DNA from: Coptis chinensis
Taxonomy: Eukaryota > Streptophyta > Magnoliopsida > Ranunculales > Ranunculaceae
Direction: 5' to 3'
Length of the DNA stretch: 64,000 nt
NCBI GenBank assembly: GCA_015680905.1
Contig: CM027383.1
Span: forward strand, 35,276,501 to 35,340,500
Below are positions 24,294 to 36,321 of this stretch, one piece after another. Position 1 is the first letter of the stretch. Each line of letters starts with the position of its first letter. The translations under genes were made by a program, and so were the position numbers. Under the pieces are notes generated by a model that had not been told where the DNA came from, did no database searches, and saw only the letters and a list, made by a program, of their open reading frames with translations.

Positions 24294-25359
24294 TGAAAGT
24301 TTTGAATTGATTTGGGGGTCTGTATGTGGTGTAGGAAACGATGTGAAACAACCCTACTTAATAAAAAAACGATGGTGGTGGGATAGCTATTACGCGGCAC
24401 TTCAAATATTTTGTGGTTTTTCTCTAATTTTCGGTGTTGGGGATGGTGGTGGGAGTGTTTTGGGTAAAGTTTTGAATTTGGGCGTGGTTGTATTTTTTTT
24501 TTTTTTTTTTTTTTTTATAATGGCGGTTTTGGAAGGTGAAATCGCGACTGTTATGTTGAAGATGGAGACGCACGTGCGCGTGAGATTGGCCCAAGCCCAA
24601 TTTGATTGTTTGAATTTTTTGATTTTTTGCGCAACTTCAAACTAAATTTGCCACTTCGTTACCGGTCCGATTTTTGCGAATGAGCTATGGAAATGATCAG
24701 GAAAGAATTTCCAATTCAATGATCCATAAAACACTCTATTCCGACCTTGGATGACTTATAAGAAGATGGAAAACGCATCAGAGTGCATGCGTGACGTAAG
24801 TTATGCGAATGAATGAACTCTAATTTCATAGATAATGTCAACCCGAATCGAAATACAATTAAACGGCCTACGCAACACAATTGAAAAGTTGAACAATCCA
24901 GTATAGAAACGAACACCCCACCCCCAAACAAATTTTTGGCAACGAAGTTTAGAAAATTTGTTTTAAAAGCGGGTCTTTTAAAGTCAGATTCCCGAAACTT
25001 CCTAAATTACTATTTTTATGATTTTAACAATTTTAATTTTTTATGAATAAGATTTAATATAAGAAAAATAATAAAGCAATAAATGCATAATTCACACCAT
25101 AGAAAAACATGACTCAAAATCCGAGAAAACATGCAAGAATGGAAAACGTGAATTATGTTTATCGTGGACTTAGGATCCGGTACTTACAGCCACACACTCC
25201 ATAAGGAGGGCCCGGTTACCTGAGTGGTGCACTTACCAATATATGGAATTGTAAGGAAGTACACCAAACAACAAAATGAGCCGTTTATAGTCAGATACTC
25301 GAGACTTTAACAAATAACTGGATATATATATACCCTTCAGTTTTCCATATATCAACAAC
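24294..25359 (-). promoter_or_regulatory. Element B spacer with conserved noncoding island
   Basis: The island is at 25164-25237 (sense GGTAAGTGCACCACTCAGG, then GGGCCC, then a CTCC-TTAT-GGAG hairpin, then CTGTAAGTACCGGATCC). A polypurine-type site at 24914-24932 is followed by the same 10-bp inverted repeat as in A. A run of about 26 T (24491-24516) is poly(A) on the sense strand, about 200 bp upstream of ORF1. No gene. Confidence 0.6.
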
Positions 25360-26556
25360 CTAAAGAGTTGGGGGTCTTTCCATAAATAAATAACATGGAA
25401 TGTACTCCCAAACAGACTTAATTAAGCCCCAAGATTCTCTACGACGCAACTTATTGAAATGAAAGCGAAGTCTGATGGATCTAGAATGTAACCACGCATG
25501 CACCTTCTTTTTCGCCTTTGAACGAGAGGGTGTCCAAGTGAATGATCGTGAGAAAATGGATGTTTGTGGAAGATATGGTGGATATGGATGAATTTTAGCC
25601 GTAAGGAATGAAAGAAATAAGAATGTAGGTTTGGCACAAAACTCATTCATGGTGTAGGTGGGAACTGTCTCAATTCTGAAAATGAAGGTGTCAAGTGCCT
25701 TTCCCTTGGGAATTATTTCTGTATTAAGAGGATTTAGAAAATCATTAAGTATAGAAGAAACAAAAGGGTCAAGCGCAAACTCCAAGTTCCTTTGAAAGGG
25801 AGGAAGGTGGTGAATATTGGTAAGGGAAGATGAATTAGTGTCAGCTAGAGCTCTCAGGTCTAGATCATTAGAAGCCTTGAGATATGCCAGACATTCCTCA
25901 ATAGGTTGGTCAAAAGAATCACTGGAATAGAGGGTGAAAAATTCATCTTCCGTCATAGCGTCAAGGGATAAATGGATGTTGGTAGGGTGGGACTCATGAG
26001 GTGGCAGGGAAGAGTTGCAAAAGAGTTTAAGGAAATCTTCCTCAATTTCCTTTACGTTCAAGGAGTATTTGTCAAAGTTGGAACTTCCAAAGGAATGGAA
26101 TTTGTGCATCTGGTCATTTGGAAACGTGGTTTTGAAATAATCATGAGCTAAGCTCTCGATCATGCTAACTTCTCCATTGATATTCGTATAAGGCAACTGT
26201 TTGATCATTTTAAAAATGTTAACCGCAATAGAAAGATGGCTAAAAGACAAGGACATCGAACCATCGCGGCAGTTTATAAGCGCGTTGGCAGTTGCCAAGA
26301 AAGGGCGTCCTAAAATGATCGGAACAGAATCGTTAGCGACTTCTGTATCGAGGATAACAAAATCCGCAGGATAGTAGAAATCCTGAACCTTAACCAACAC
26401 GTTTTCCACTACACCCTTAGGATACTTGATAGACATATCAGCTAGTTGCAACGTCATTGTTGTAGGTTGCATTTCCTGTAGACCTATTTGTTTATATAAA
26501 TAATAAGGGAGTAAGTTAACACTCGCCCATAGGTCTAATAAAGCAGTGATCGTGTG
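25360..26556 (-). pseudogene. Element B protease end and C-terminal extension
   Basis: This continues the gag-protease cut by element C. It resumes at ALLDLWASVNLLPYY, where the active-site glycine is Trp (DLWA in place of DLGA or DTGA). It then runs open through ILGRPFLATANALINCRDGSMSLSFS to a stop at 25360. Where C would enter RT, B instead has a ~240-residue extension: PPFQRNLEFALDP, FIFRIETVPTYTMNEFCAKP, then a basic run TPSRSKAKKKVHAWLHSRS and LRRRESWGL. No RT motif follows. Residues derived from the C LTR at its upstream end (above 26557) are not part of the gene. Confidence 0.82.
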
Positions 26557-26561
26557 AGTAT

Positions 26562-28030
26562 TGATAAACACCCAAAACTGTATTATAAAAACCTGTAGAG
26601 ACATAACATTACTGTCAATTTTTTGCTTAATAATCATGAAATAATCGCATCTTCGTGCTTTTTGCAGGTTGGAGCAACTAATGTAAAAATTATAATAAAG
26701 CCAGCATTTAAGCACGGAATAAGGAGTATACACATGCCTTCCGATCAAGACCATGTGAAGTCCAACAAATCCGGACTAAAGCCCAAAGACTCAAATAGTA
26801 CAGAATCCAGTCAGAAACGAGATTACGTGCACAGAAGCGTCAAACTTCCAAAGCTCATATCTCTTGAACCAGGACTCCGAATGCGACGAGTGAGCTGCTC
26901 CGACGATCAATGCGACGAACTCTACCCATAGGCGGGAAGTTGTAAAAATGCCAAAAGACTGGACTGCCACTAGACACCGCACGTGGACCCACTAGGCGGG
27001 CCCATAATATTTGATGAGTCATCATGCAAGTTAAGACAAAGGTGCAAATAATTGGTGCAAATTTGACACCTTGCATGAAGTTAATGAGTTGGTTGGATTT
27101 AGGTGATGATTATCTAAAAAAATGAAAGGTGTCAAATGGGGGTTAGTTGGGAGAAGAGAAAAAGGCTCTCTAATGTAAAGGGGGGCTGATTTTGGGAGTT
27201 AGCTAGCTTTTACTTCCTTGACTTTTACTTTTCATTTACTTCCATGTCTTTACTTTTAGTTTTTAGTTTTAAGAAAAAAAAGCTTTTAACTTGTTAATGA
27301 AGGACTACACCTTCTAGTTCTTCAATAAAAGCTTCTGTTTTCCTTAGGTAATTAGTTGGCTTTGTATTCATTTCTTCTTTCTATCTCTTTTTACTTATCT
27401 TACTTGTAGTTTTAATCAAATCCTAGGATCATGAGCTAAAACTCTCCCAAGGGGAGGGTTAATAATGCTTATGTGAGGATCAGGCTACAAATTTAGGATT
27501 CCAAAATCACTACTTAAAAGACTTAGGTTTTATTTTTCATCCTGTCCCAAAATGACAGAGATTGACAAATATCTGATCAATTGTTGTAAAGTAGAACTAG
27601 GAGTTGGAATGATATTTCAGAGATGAAATATCATTTCAATTCTACATGCTAGCATGATATGTTTAGAGATAGGTATATTATGTTAGGGATTTGAGATGGT
27701 AGTGACCTGTTTCTAAAAGACTTGTAGCTAGGCCTTGCATGAGTAAGATTAATCCTTCCCTATCTTTCTCTCTCTTTCATTTAACTATAAACAAACTTAC
27801 AAATTTTAGATAACTTGTGTAAAAAAAAATCTATCTATCAAATCCTTCTCACTTAGTTCTCCAAGGTGTAGATTTCAGTTGTGATCATTTATATTCTTGT
27901 CTTAGAAGTTGGAATGAAATCCCTACTCGAACTAGATTGACATTCTAAAAGAAAAACAGTGAGTAAGGAATTATTGAGTTTTAGCACGTAGTAAGTTAAC
28001 TTCTAAAAACACTGAAAAGTGCTAAGATCA
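26562..28030 (+). repeat. Element C 5' LTR (1469 bp)
   Basis: TGATAAACACCC...GCTAAGATCA. Compared with the 3' LTR it lacks about 49 bp (42184-42232 there); GTGG at both edges suggests deletion by short-homology recombination. It has one extra TTTTTAG unit near 27260. The ORF at 26623-26931 is inside the LTR and is not regarded as a gene. Confidence 0.94.
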
Positions 28031-28433
28031 AATGGCGCCGCTGCCATTCTAAAGACCCAAGGACTTGTGCTTGCAAACTGGAATTGCTCCAAGGGGAAAC
28101 CCCCCACGCTCATCCTTTCATATATTTCTTTTTCTTATGTTTTCTTCGTTTTTTTTAAATTTCCCGCATTTTTGCTACTGATAAACATTCAGGTTTTGGT
28201 TGTACTGACAGGTTCCAAATGCTAGGACCTGAAAACTAGGCTACAACAATCACTAAGCTTACTGTGAAACATTTGGTCTGTTGTGCACGTTTCTTTTATT
28301 TGGTGGACTTGCGGGAAGCTTGCAGGTTCCAAATTTTAAATATTTTTGCATGCTTCACATGTATGTAGTTATTATGTTGTAGTTAATGGACTATATTTTA
28401 TGCGATTAGGGTTAGTAATATGCATGAATCTTG

Positions 28434-28518
<85 letters not shown>

Positions 28519-29705
28519 TGATTAACTGGTAATGAATTACATATTAATGTATATATACATACAAATGGTACTGTTTTGCATGGTTATCTATCTAGATAGA
28601 TAGATATATATATATATATATATCTAAGTTACATATTTACCATATATATTACCGAATGAGTGGTTATTTGCATGTTAGCATATATAACTTAGGAGTTATA
28701 CATAGTAATTAGGGTGTGTTTTGGTATTTTGGCCATAACTTTGGCTATGGTTCTCTGAATCACGCGTGTGAGCTAAATTCGGAAAGATCTCGACGGCGCC
28801 CACGCGTGTGGTCATTTTCGAGGTCAAAATCAACTGTTTTCCCCTCCAAAATCATCATTTTAAAAAATGGTGTTGTTTAATAAGTCAATTTTGTCATGAA
28901 AGAGGAGAACATTCCAACGAGGGTTAAAATATGAGTTGGGTAAGTTGTTTCTAAACCCTAAGGGGTGAAGCTGCTCTCTATATGACACTTACAATCTCAA
29001 TGAGTATTGACGAAATCGAATTATTATGCAATACAAAAGTCGTATTTTAGTCTAGGTAAAATACGTTGCCTGTTTAGTTTACGTTTTCACATTTTAGTAT
29101 ATATATGCGTACGTATAATATTTTCACATGCTACCATATCTAAATACGTATGAGTAATTCAAATTTGCCTGTAACTGTAGATATACGTCTACGCAATATC
29201 GATTTACAAATTAGCGTACATATACGTATTACTGATGTATATTTGCCTGTACGTATGGAAATATTTATCGATGATACAACCTTGCCTATTCGTATAGCTA
29301 TACGTATGAGTAGAGTATCTTCACATGCTACTGCATCTAGTATAGTATGAGTAGATCATATTTGTATGTTTGTATTTTCACCCTTGTATAAATCGTAAAA
29401 AAAAAAAAAAAAAAAAAAAAACGACCTTGCATAAATTTTAATTCCATAACTCTTAATCATATTCCAACGGCGTCTAGGAAACTTGACAGATTGAGGTTAC
29501 TTAATTAGAACCGTGCTTGCATGTAAAGCCTCCCTCATATCTCTCTTGTGACCTGGCTGTTGGTTTATGCACACGTATTCCTAGCTTCACCGCTACGTTA
29601 GCAACAACTTAGGCCTACGTTGTTCAACTATAATGATTGAACATAATTATAAAATTCAAGTAATAATAAGTTCCTTCTGTTAATTAGATCTAAGTTTATG
29701 CTTGC
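28031..29705 (+). promoter_or_regulatory. Element C leader: primer-binding site and repeats
   Basis: The primer-binding site TGGCGCCGCTGCC at 28033-28045 is complementary to tRNA-Asp with one mismatch and identical to that of A. The 1.67-kb leader has no convincing ORF. It holds an AT microsatellite (28437-28516), a cluster of TACGTA/ATACGTAT motifs (29105-29350) with a ~191-bp-spaced partial duplication (CACATGCTAC...ATGAGTA), and a run of about 25 A (29397-29421). Confidence 0.7.
28437..28516. repeat. (AT)n microsatellite
   Basis: About 40 AT units in the leader of element C. Confidence 0.95.
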
Positions 29706-32428
29706 ATGAGATTAAGGTCTGGTTCTACTAAAGAATTTGAACATACTTATCGTAGGAGAAAATACGATAAGCAGTTGCGTAAGTTCTCACCTCCACAAAG
29801 TTCTTCATCTATTAATCAACAAGATTCCTTGTCACATTTTCCGTCATTCATTATGGCTGACGAAAATCCAGCAGCTGAGAAGCCCCTTTCGGACTTCTAT
29901 ACAGCCTTACAGGAAGGACCTTCTTCCTGCATCAAACTTGAGGACATTGTCGGTGATTTTCGAATTCCGCCAAACGTTTTTAGTTTGTTACCTATGTATC
30001 ATGGTTTGGATCATGAAAAACCATACAATCATCTTCGTAGGCTTCAACAAGTAGCCACAACATTTCACCATCCAGCCGTCTCTAAGGAACAACTCTTGCT
30101 TCGGCTGTATCCATTCACTTTAACGGATAAAGCGTCAATTTGGCTAGCGGGACAACAGCCACAATCCATAGACACATGGAATAAACTTGTTCAAGCTTTC
30201 ATGCTTCAATTTTACACTTTCGAAAAAACTACTTGAAATGCTTGAAAAATTCAATTCTTTCGTCAAAATCCTCATGAATCCTTTACGGAAGCATGGAGTC
30301 GCTTTACTGATTTTCTTTTAGAATGTCCTCATCACCAACTAGACAAAGTTGTCCTTGTTCGTTCATTCTTTAATGGAATTTCTGATCATCAAAAAGAAAC
30401 TCTTGATATAATGAACGGCGGTTGCTTCATGGACAAAGGAGCTACTGAAGCATATACTTTTCATGAAAAACAAGCGAAAAAAGGTACACATTGGGGTAAC
30501 ACTGATTCTTCTAGGTTATCTAAGGATAATGTTACAAAAGCTACGTCTATTTTTGAGGTAAAACCTGATCCCGAGTTGAAAAAGCTGATAGAAACCCTCA
30601 CTAAAAAAGTAGATGCTCTTGCAGTTCAAGTAAACGATCAACTTCCACAACAGGCCATGAACGTTAACACTTCCCCATGTGTTCTATGTCTTAGTCCAGA
30701 CCATCTCGATGCTTATTGTCCCTTGTTACATGCTACCCCTACCCAAACACCGGAGGAGGCATGTGCATTCAACACTCCTAATGCACCATGGAGACAACAT
30801 CCAAATTTCGCTTGACACCCGAATAACCAACAAATGGCACCTCCAGGTTTCGCCAATCCACCTGTTCGACCAATCAACAATTTTATTCCATACCTCCAAG
30901 GAAATAATCAGCAATACCAACAAAGTCAAAATCAATTTCAAATGCTAACTATCAAAACAATCGCAGCCTTGTTCCAGCCAATCTAAATTCTGGCTATAAT
31001 CAACAACTTCTCAGCAATAATCGTGAACTAGTAACTGTTGCACAACCTATGCCTCTTGCTACTGATAGGACAAGCGAGACGTTCTTCGCTTACATAAACC
31101 AACATTCACAAATCCTAACGTCTATCCAACAATCACTTAAACAATTAGCGCAAGACAAGAGCCAGAAAGGCGTGTTTCCTGGCTAAGCAGTTCGAAACCC
31201 TAAGCCAGCAAACACTGCCTTTGAACTCACCAATATACTTGGTACAAGTACTCCAACCCAAGGTGAGGTGAATGCAATCACTACTCTTCGATCTGGGAAA
31301 ACCGTTGACAATCAAATCCGTATGCCAGATGATCAAACAAAAGATACCAGAGGTTCCAAGGAATCTGTTTCAGATAATGAACCTACGATGGAAACACCAA
31401 GTTCAACAACGTCACAATCTAAAAAATTGGGAAACGAAAAAGTGGACCCTTATGCCAAATTCCGCCCTAAGGCACCATTTCCTGCCCGTTTGGCAAAGAA
31501 TAAATCGGATGAAAACTTTGATGAAATTAGGGAAACCTTTAAAAATTTGACAATAAACTTACCTTTTCTCGATGCCCTAAAGCAATTACCAAAACATGCA
31601 ATTTTTTTGAAAAACATGTGCACCACAAAAAAAAGAACAAATGTGCCTCAACAGGCTTTCCTTACTGAACAGTTTCCGTCCATTACTGAATACAATGGTA
31701 TAGTAAAATACAAGGACCCCGGTAGACCAACAGTTCCATGCACATTAGGTGATAAGTATACGGCTACGGCATTACTAGACCTAGGAGCTAGTGTGAACTT
31801 ACTTCCTTATTACTTATTCAAACAACTAGGTATACATGAGCTTAAACCTACCACGATGACTTTACAATTAGCCGATCGATCCATTAAGCATCCGAAAGGC
31901 ATTGTGGAAAATGTCCTTGTAAAAGTCCAAGATTTATTTTATCCCGTAGATTTTGTTATTTTGGATACAGAAGTTGCCTGTGACTCCATTCCTATCATAT
32001 TATTGCATCCATTCCTCTCAACTGCTAATGCACTCATAAACTGTAGGGATGGGTCCATGACCATGTCCTTCGGAAATCTTTCGGTCGAGATTAATGTGTT
32101 TAAGTTGATGAAACAAATTCCAGAGAATGATATTGATGGTGAGATTAACATGATTGACACCCTCGTACAAGAATATTTCACAAACTCTTTTCCTGAAGAT
32201 GAAGTACACCAATTCCATTCTTTTGGCGGTTCTGAATTTGATGTTGATGATTATTCAAAGGAGGTACATGAGTTTTTAGAATCAATACCACCAATTGACT
32301 CTACTACCGTCCTATCAAGCGACTTGGACGAACATAAATATGTTTTCTCTGTGGAAGACGACTTTCCTCAAGAATTTTTAATAACCACTCCTCCCACCCC
32401 TGACTTAAAGCCTATTCCTTCGACTTAA
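29706..32428 (+). pseudogene. Element C gag-protease
   Basis: It starts MRLRSGSTKEFEHTY. The gag domain includes FRIPPNVFSLLPMYHGLDHEKPY, TDKASIWLAGQQPQSIDTWNKLVQAF and, after two TGA codons (30234 and 30243), FFRQNPHESFTEAWSRF. The zinc knuckle CVLCLSPDHLDAYC is an intact CX2CX4HX4C. A TGA at 30813-30815 and a net frame change before 31268 follow. The protease has DLGA at 31788-31799, then KPTTMTLQLADRSIKHPKG and TANALINCRDGSMTMSFG. The frame ends at 32428 with TAA, and RT follows in the same frame. In a live element this would be one gag-pro-pol polyprotein. Confidence 0.88.
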
Positions 32429-35298
32429 AATACGCATAATTAGATCCGGATGGTAGTCACCCAATTATCATATTATCACAATTGATCACTGATCAGGGAA
32501 TCACATTTAATTAAGGTCATTCAAGAACACCGTTCTGCTATTGGATGGTCTCTCGATGACATTAAAGGCATTGACCCTAATGTGTGCACTCATCGCATAC
32601 ATCTTGAAGAAAATGCCAAGACATCACGTGAACCGCAACGTCGTCTAAATCCAACCATGAAGGATGTGGTACGGGAAGAAATTTTAAGGTTACTTGATGC
32701 AGGTATTATTTACCCCATCTCAGATAGTGTTTGGGTAAGTCTAGTCCATGTTGTTCCCAAGAAGTCTGGAATTACAGTTGTGCGAAATGATAAAGATGAA
32801 TGCATATCCGCTTGCATTCCAGTGAAGTGGCGAATATGCATTGACTATCGAAAACTTAATGCAGTCACTCATAAGGATCATTTTCCACTCCCATTAATTG
32901 ACCAGATGCTTGAACGGTTAGCGGGTCATGCATTTTACTGTTTTCTCGATGGCTATTCAGGATATTTTCAAATCGTCATAGATCCTGCTGACCAAGAAAA
33001 ACAACGTTCACCTGCCCTTTTGGTACTTTTGCATATAAACGAATGCCATTTGGCCTTTGCAATGCACCCGGTACATTCCAACGCTGTATGCTTCATATCT
33101 TCAGTGATATGGTTGAACGTTTTATGGAAGTCTTCATGGACGATTTCTCATTATATGGTAATTCTTTTGATAACTGTTTATCAAATCTTGAAAAGGTTTT
33201 AGTACGTTGTGAAGAGAAAAATCTCGTTCTTAATTGGGAAAAATGCCATTTTATGGTTACAAAAGGAATAGTACTAGGTCATATTGTTTCGAAGGACGGA
33301 ATCGAAGTCGATAAAGCAAAGATTGAAAAAATTGCTTCCTTGCCTATACCAACTTCAGTTCGCGAAATACGTGCATTTTTAGGACACGCAGGGTTCTATA
33401 GGAGATTTATTCAAGATTTCACAAAGGTTGCCCGACCTTTAACAAATCTCTTACTTAAAGATGCCGTATTTGACTTCACTTTCGATTGCAAACAAGCTTT
33501 TGAGACCTTAAAGTCCGCCCTAACTACAGCTCCGATAATTCAACCACCTGATTGGTCTAAACCTTTTGAATTAATGTGTGACGCGAGTGACTACACTATT
33601 GGAGCTGTCTTAGGGCAACGCCGAGAGAACAAGCCAATTGTCATTTACTATGCTAGTAAAACTCTTAATGACGCTCAACGTAACTATACCACCACTGAAA
33701 ACAAATTTCTAGCAGTTGTATATGCCCTGGATAAGTTTCGTCCTTACCTAGTTGGTTCTTCTACAATAGTCTACACTGACCATGCGGCGCTGCATTATCT
33801 ATTAGCAAAGAAAGATGCCAAACAGAGGTTGATCCGATAGATCCTCCTTTTGCAAGAGTTTACTCTAGAAATTAGAGATAAAAAAGGTTGCGAGAACGTG
33901 GTAGCAGACCATTTATCACGACTCATTAATGATGTCAATAATGAGGCCGAACCAATCTGCGATTCATTTCCAGATGAACATTTGTATTCCATTTTTTCAT
34001 CTCCTTGGTATGCTGATATAGTAAACTACCTAGTTACCGAGGAGGTCCCTTCATCTTGGACTCGAACGGACCGGAACAAGTTCTTATCCACTGTGAAATT
34101 TTATTTTTGGGATGATCCCTACCTCTTCAAGTATTGTTCCGACCAACTGATACGCCGTTGCACTCCCGACTGGGATCATAATGACGTGTTATCCTTTTGC
34201 CATGAACAATCTTGTGGTGGTCATTTCAGTGGTAAGAAAACTGCAGCCAAGGTCCTACAATGTGGATTTTATTGGCCAACGTTGTTTAAAGATGCACACG
34301 AGCATTGCAAAGCATGCAACCGCTGTTAGCAGCTAGGACGCATTACTCAACGCAATATGATGCCCTTAAATCCAATTTTAATTGTATAAATTTTTGATGT
34401 ATGGGGCATCAAATTTATGGGTCCTTTTCCAAATAGTCATGGCTTCCTATACATACTAGTAGCTGTTGATTATGTGTCAAAATGGATTGAAGCGTTGGCA
34501 TGTCGTGTGAATGATCATAAAACGGTCGTATTTTTCGTAAAGGAACATATTTTCTCTTGATTTGGCATTCCCAAAGCTATAATTAGTGATGGGGGAAAAC
34601 ATTTCTGTAATAAAATTTTTGAATCATTAGTAAAGAAATATGGAGTTACTCAAAAAGTGGCAACTCCGTATCATCCTCAGACCAGTGGCCAAGTAGAAGT
34701 CTCTAATAGAGAGATTAAATCAATTTTAGAAAAGACAGTTAATCCATCTAGAAAAGATTGGTCTCTTCGATTATCTGATGCCTTGTGGGCATATAGAACA
34801 ACTTTTAAGACATTTATAGGCATGTCCCCTTACCTCCTCGTTTTTGGTAAACCTTGTCATCTTCCAGTGGAACTCGAGCATCGTGCTCTATGGGCTATCA
34901 AAAGCCTAAATTATAATACCGATGCGGCAGGCGAGAAGCGAAAATTGCAGTTAAATGAGCTTGAAGAGATTCAGAGTGATGCCTATGATCTCTCGAAATC
35001 CTATAAAGCCAACATGAAAAGAGTGCATGATAAGCACATATTAAGAAAATAATTCAAAATTGGTCAAAAAGTTTTGTTGTACAACTCGAGATTACACATT
35101 TTTCCAGAAAAACTAAAAACTCGATGGTTTGGTCCTTTCACTATCTCTGCTGTCACCCCTTATGGGGCTATATCTTTGAAAAATGTAAATGATGACAGCG
35201 AATTTCAAGTAAATGGCTAACGCCTTAAACATTATCATGAGTTGCGTTCTCCAGATGTCGAAAAGACTCTTCTCAAAGATCTAGTCTACAAAGACTAA
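32429..35298 (+). pseudogene. Element C pol: RT, RNase H, integrase
   Basis: RT: the N-terminal part is at 32582-33000. One A is missing in an A-run near 33000, and the frame then shifts to 33043 (MPFGLCNAPGTFQRCM). The catalytic FMDD is intact (33133-33144). RNase H shows CDASDYTIGAVLG, ENKFLAVVYAL and YTDHAAL, so the acidic residues are present. Integrase has the zinc-binding HEQSCGGHF...[15 protein letters not shown] and QVEVSNREI (Asp and Glu present). The first catalytic Asp is Lys (WGIKFMG, codon 34411-34413). Stops in frame: 33838, 34327, 34387, 34558, 35050, 35218. The C-terminal domain follows (FGPFTISAV), ending at 35298. Confidence 0.9.
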
Positions 35299-36290
35299 AG
35301 ATTCGCTGGTGTATTTCTTTCCAGGTGTTTAAAACAAGGAAAGTACACCATTAGGGTAGCCGGGCCCTCTTCTATTTTCTTCTCTTAAAACTCCTAGAGT
35401 GTGTGGTTGTAAGCGCCGGAACCTTAGTCCACAAAAACTCTATTTCAGAACTGAGTATAAATGTCTTCTGTTCATCGAGCAAACGTGCCTTCTGGTAAAC
35501 AATGGGTACCAAAAATTTCTCAGCCTTCCTTCTCTTCCCTTTTCTATTCTCTTCCTCGCAAACTCCAGCTCATCATTTGGTGTAAATCTCACCCATCTCG
35601 AATAGGTAATGGTCGCAGTACTTTTGCTCGAAAACGACGTGCGCGAAGGATGGGGTGGTGTATGAATTGTCAAACACCTTTCTGTCCAGGTCTTGATTTA
35701 CTATCCGATATGAGCTGGTATAAGGTATATTATTGTCTGACACCAGCTCAGCAGGATAAACTTCGTCGTCGTCCCGTTGCTCCCACAGGGTGGGATTCGT
35801 CTTGAGGATCTGACATTAAAAGATTCACATTCGTCTTGAGGATCTGACGTTAAAAGACTCCACATGTATATACTCGTGTATTTTATTTTCACCTTTGCAT
35901 TATGCATAAAGAGAGTCGTGACGAACAACATCGGATAGTCCCCCGTTCGCACAGGCAATGGATTTCACCAGGCCAACCTTGAATAGTTTTCTATTTGATG
36001 ACAGTTCGGGGCGGTTTGAGGCTATACCATATGTACTAAGGGTAATAATATTATTAGACCATTGCACATTGGTCAGGGATGGTACCATCCTGAACCCTAG
36101 GCCCCCAAAACATAAAGGTTAAGCCACAGTCTGGCTGGATTGGGTTCGCCCCAGAGCCGACATGATAGTTGCCTGATTTTACTGTAATGATTTTCTTCTT
36201 GTAGTCTGGTGTTGTTGTCACGTTCTTTTGTATAATGACACATACATCTTCCCTTGTACATTGCCACGTTCATCTCCACTTGTACATTTG

Positions 36291-36321
<31 letters not shown>

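Noticed and set aside
26623..26931. 102-codon ORF in the C LTR, also seen at 41728-41967
   Set aside because: It recurs only because the LTRs are repeats; the frame differs in length between them and matches no protein family I know.
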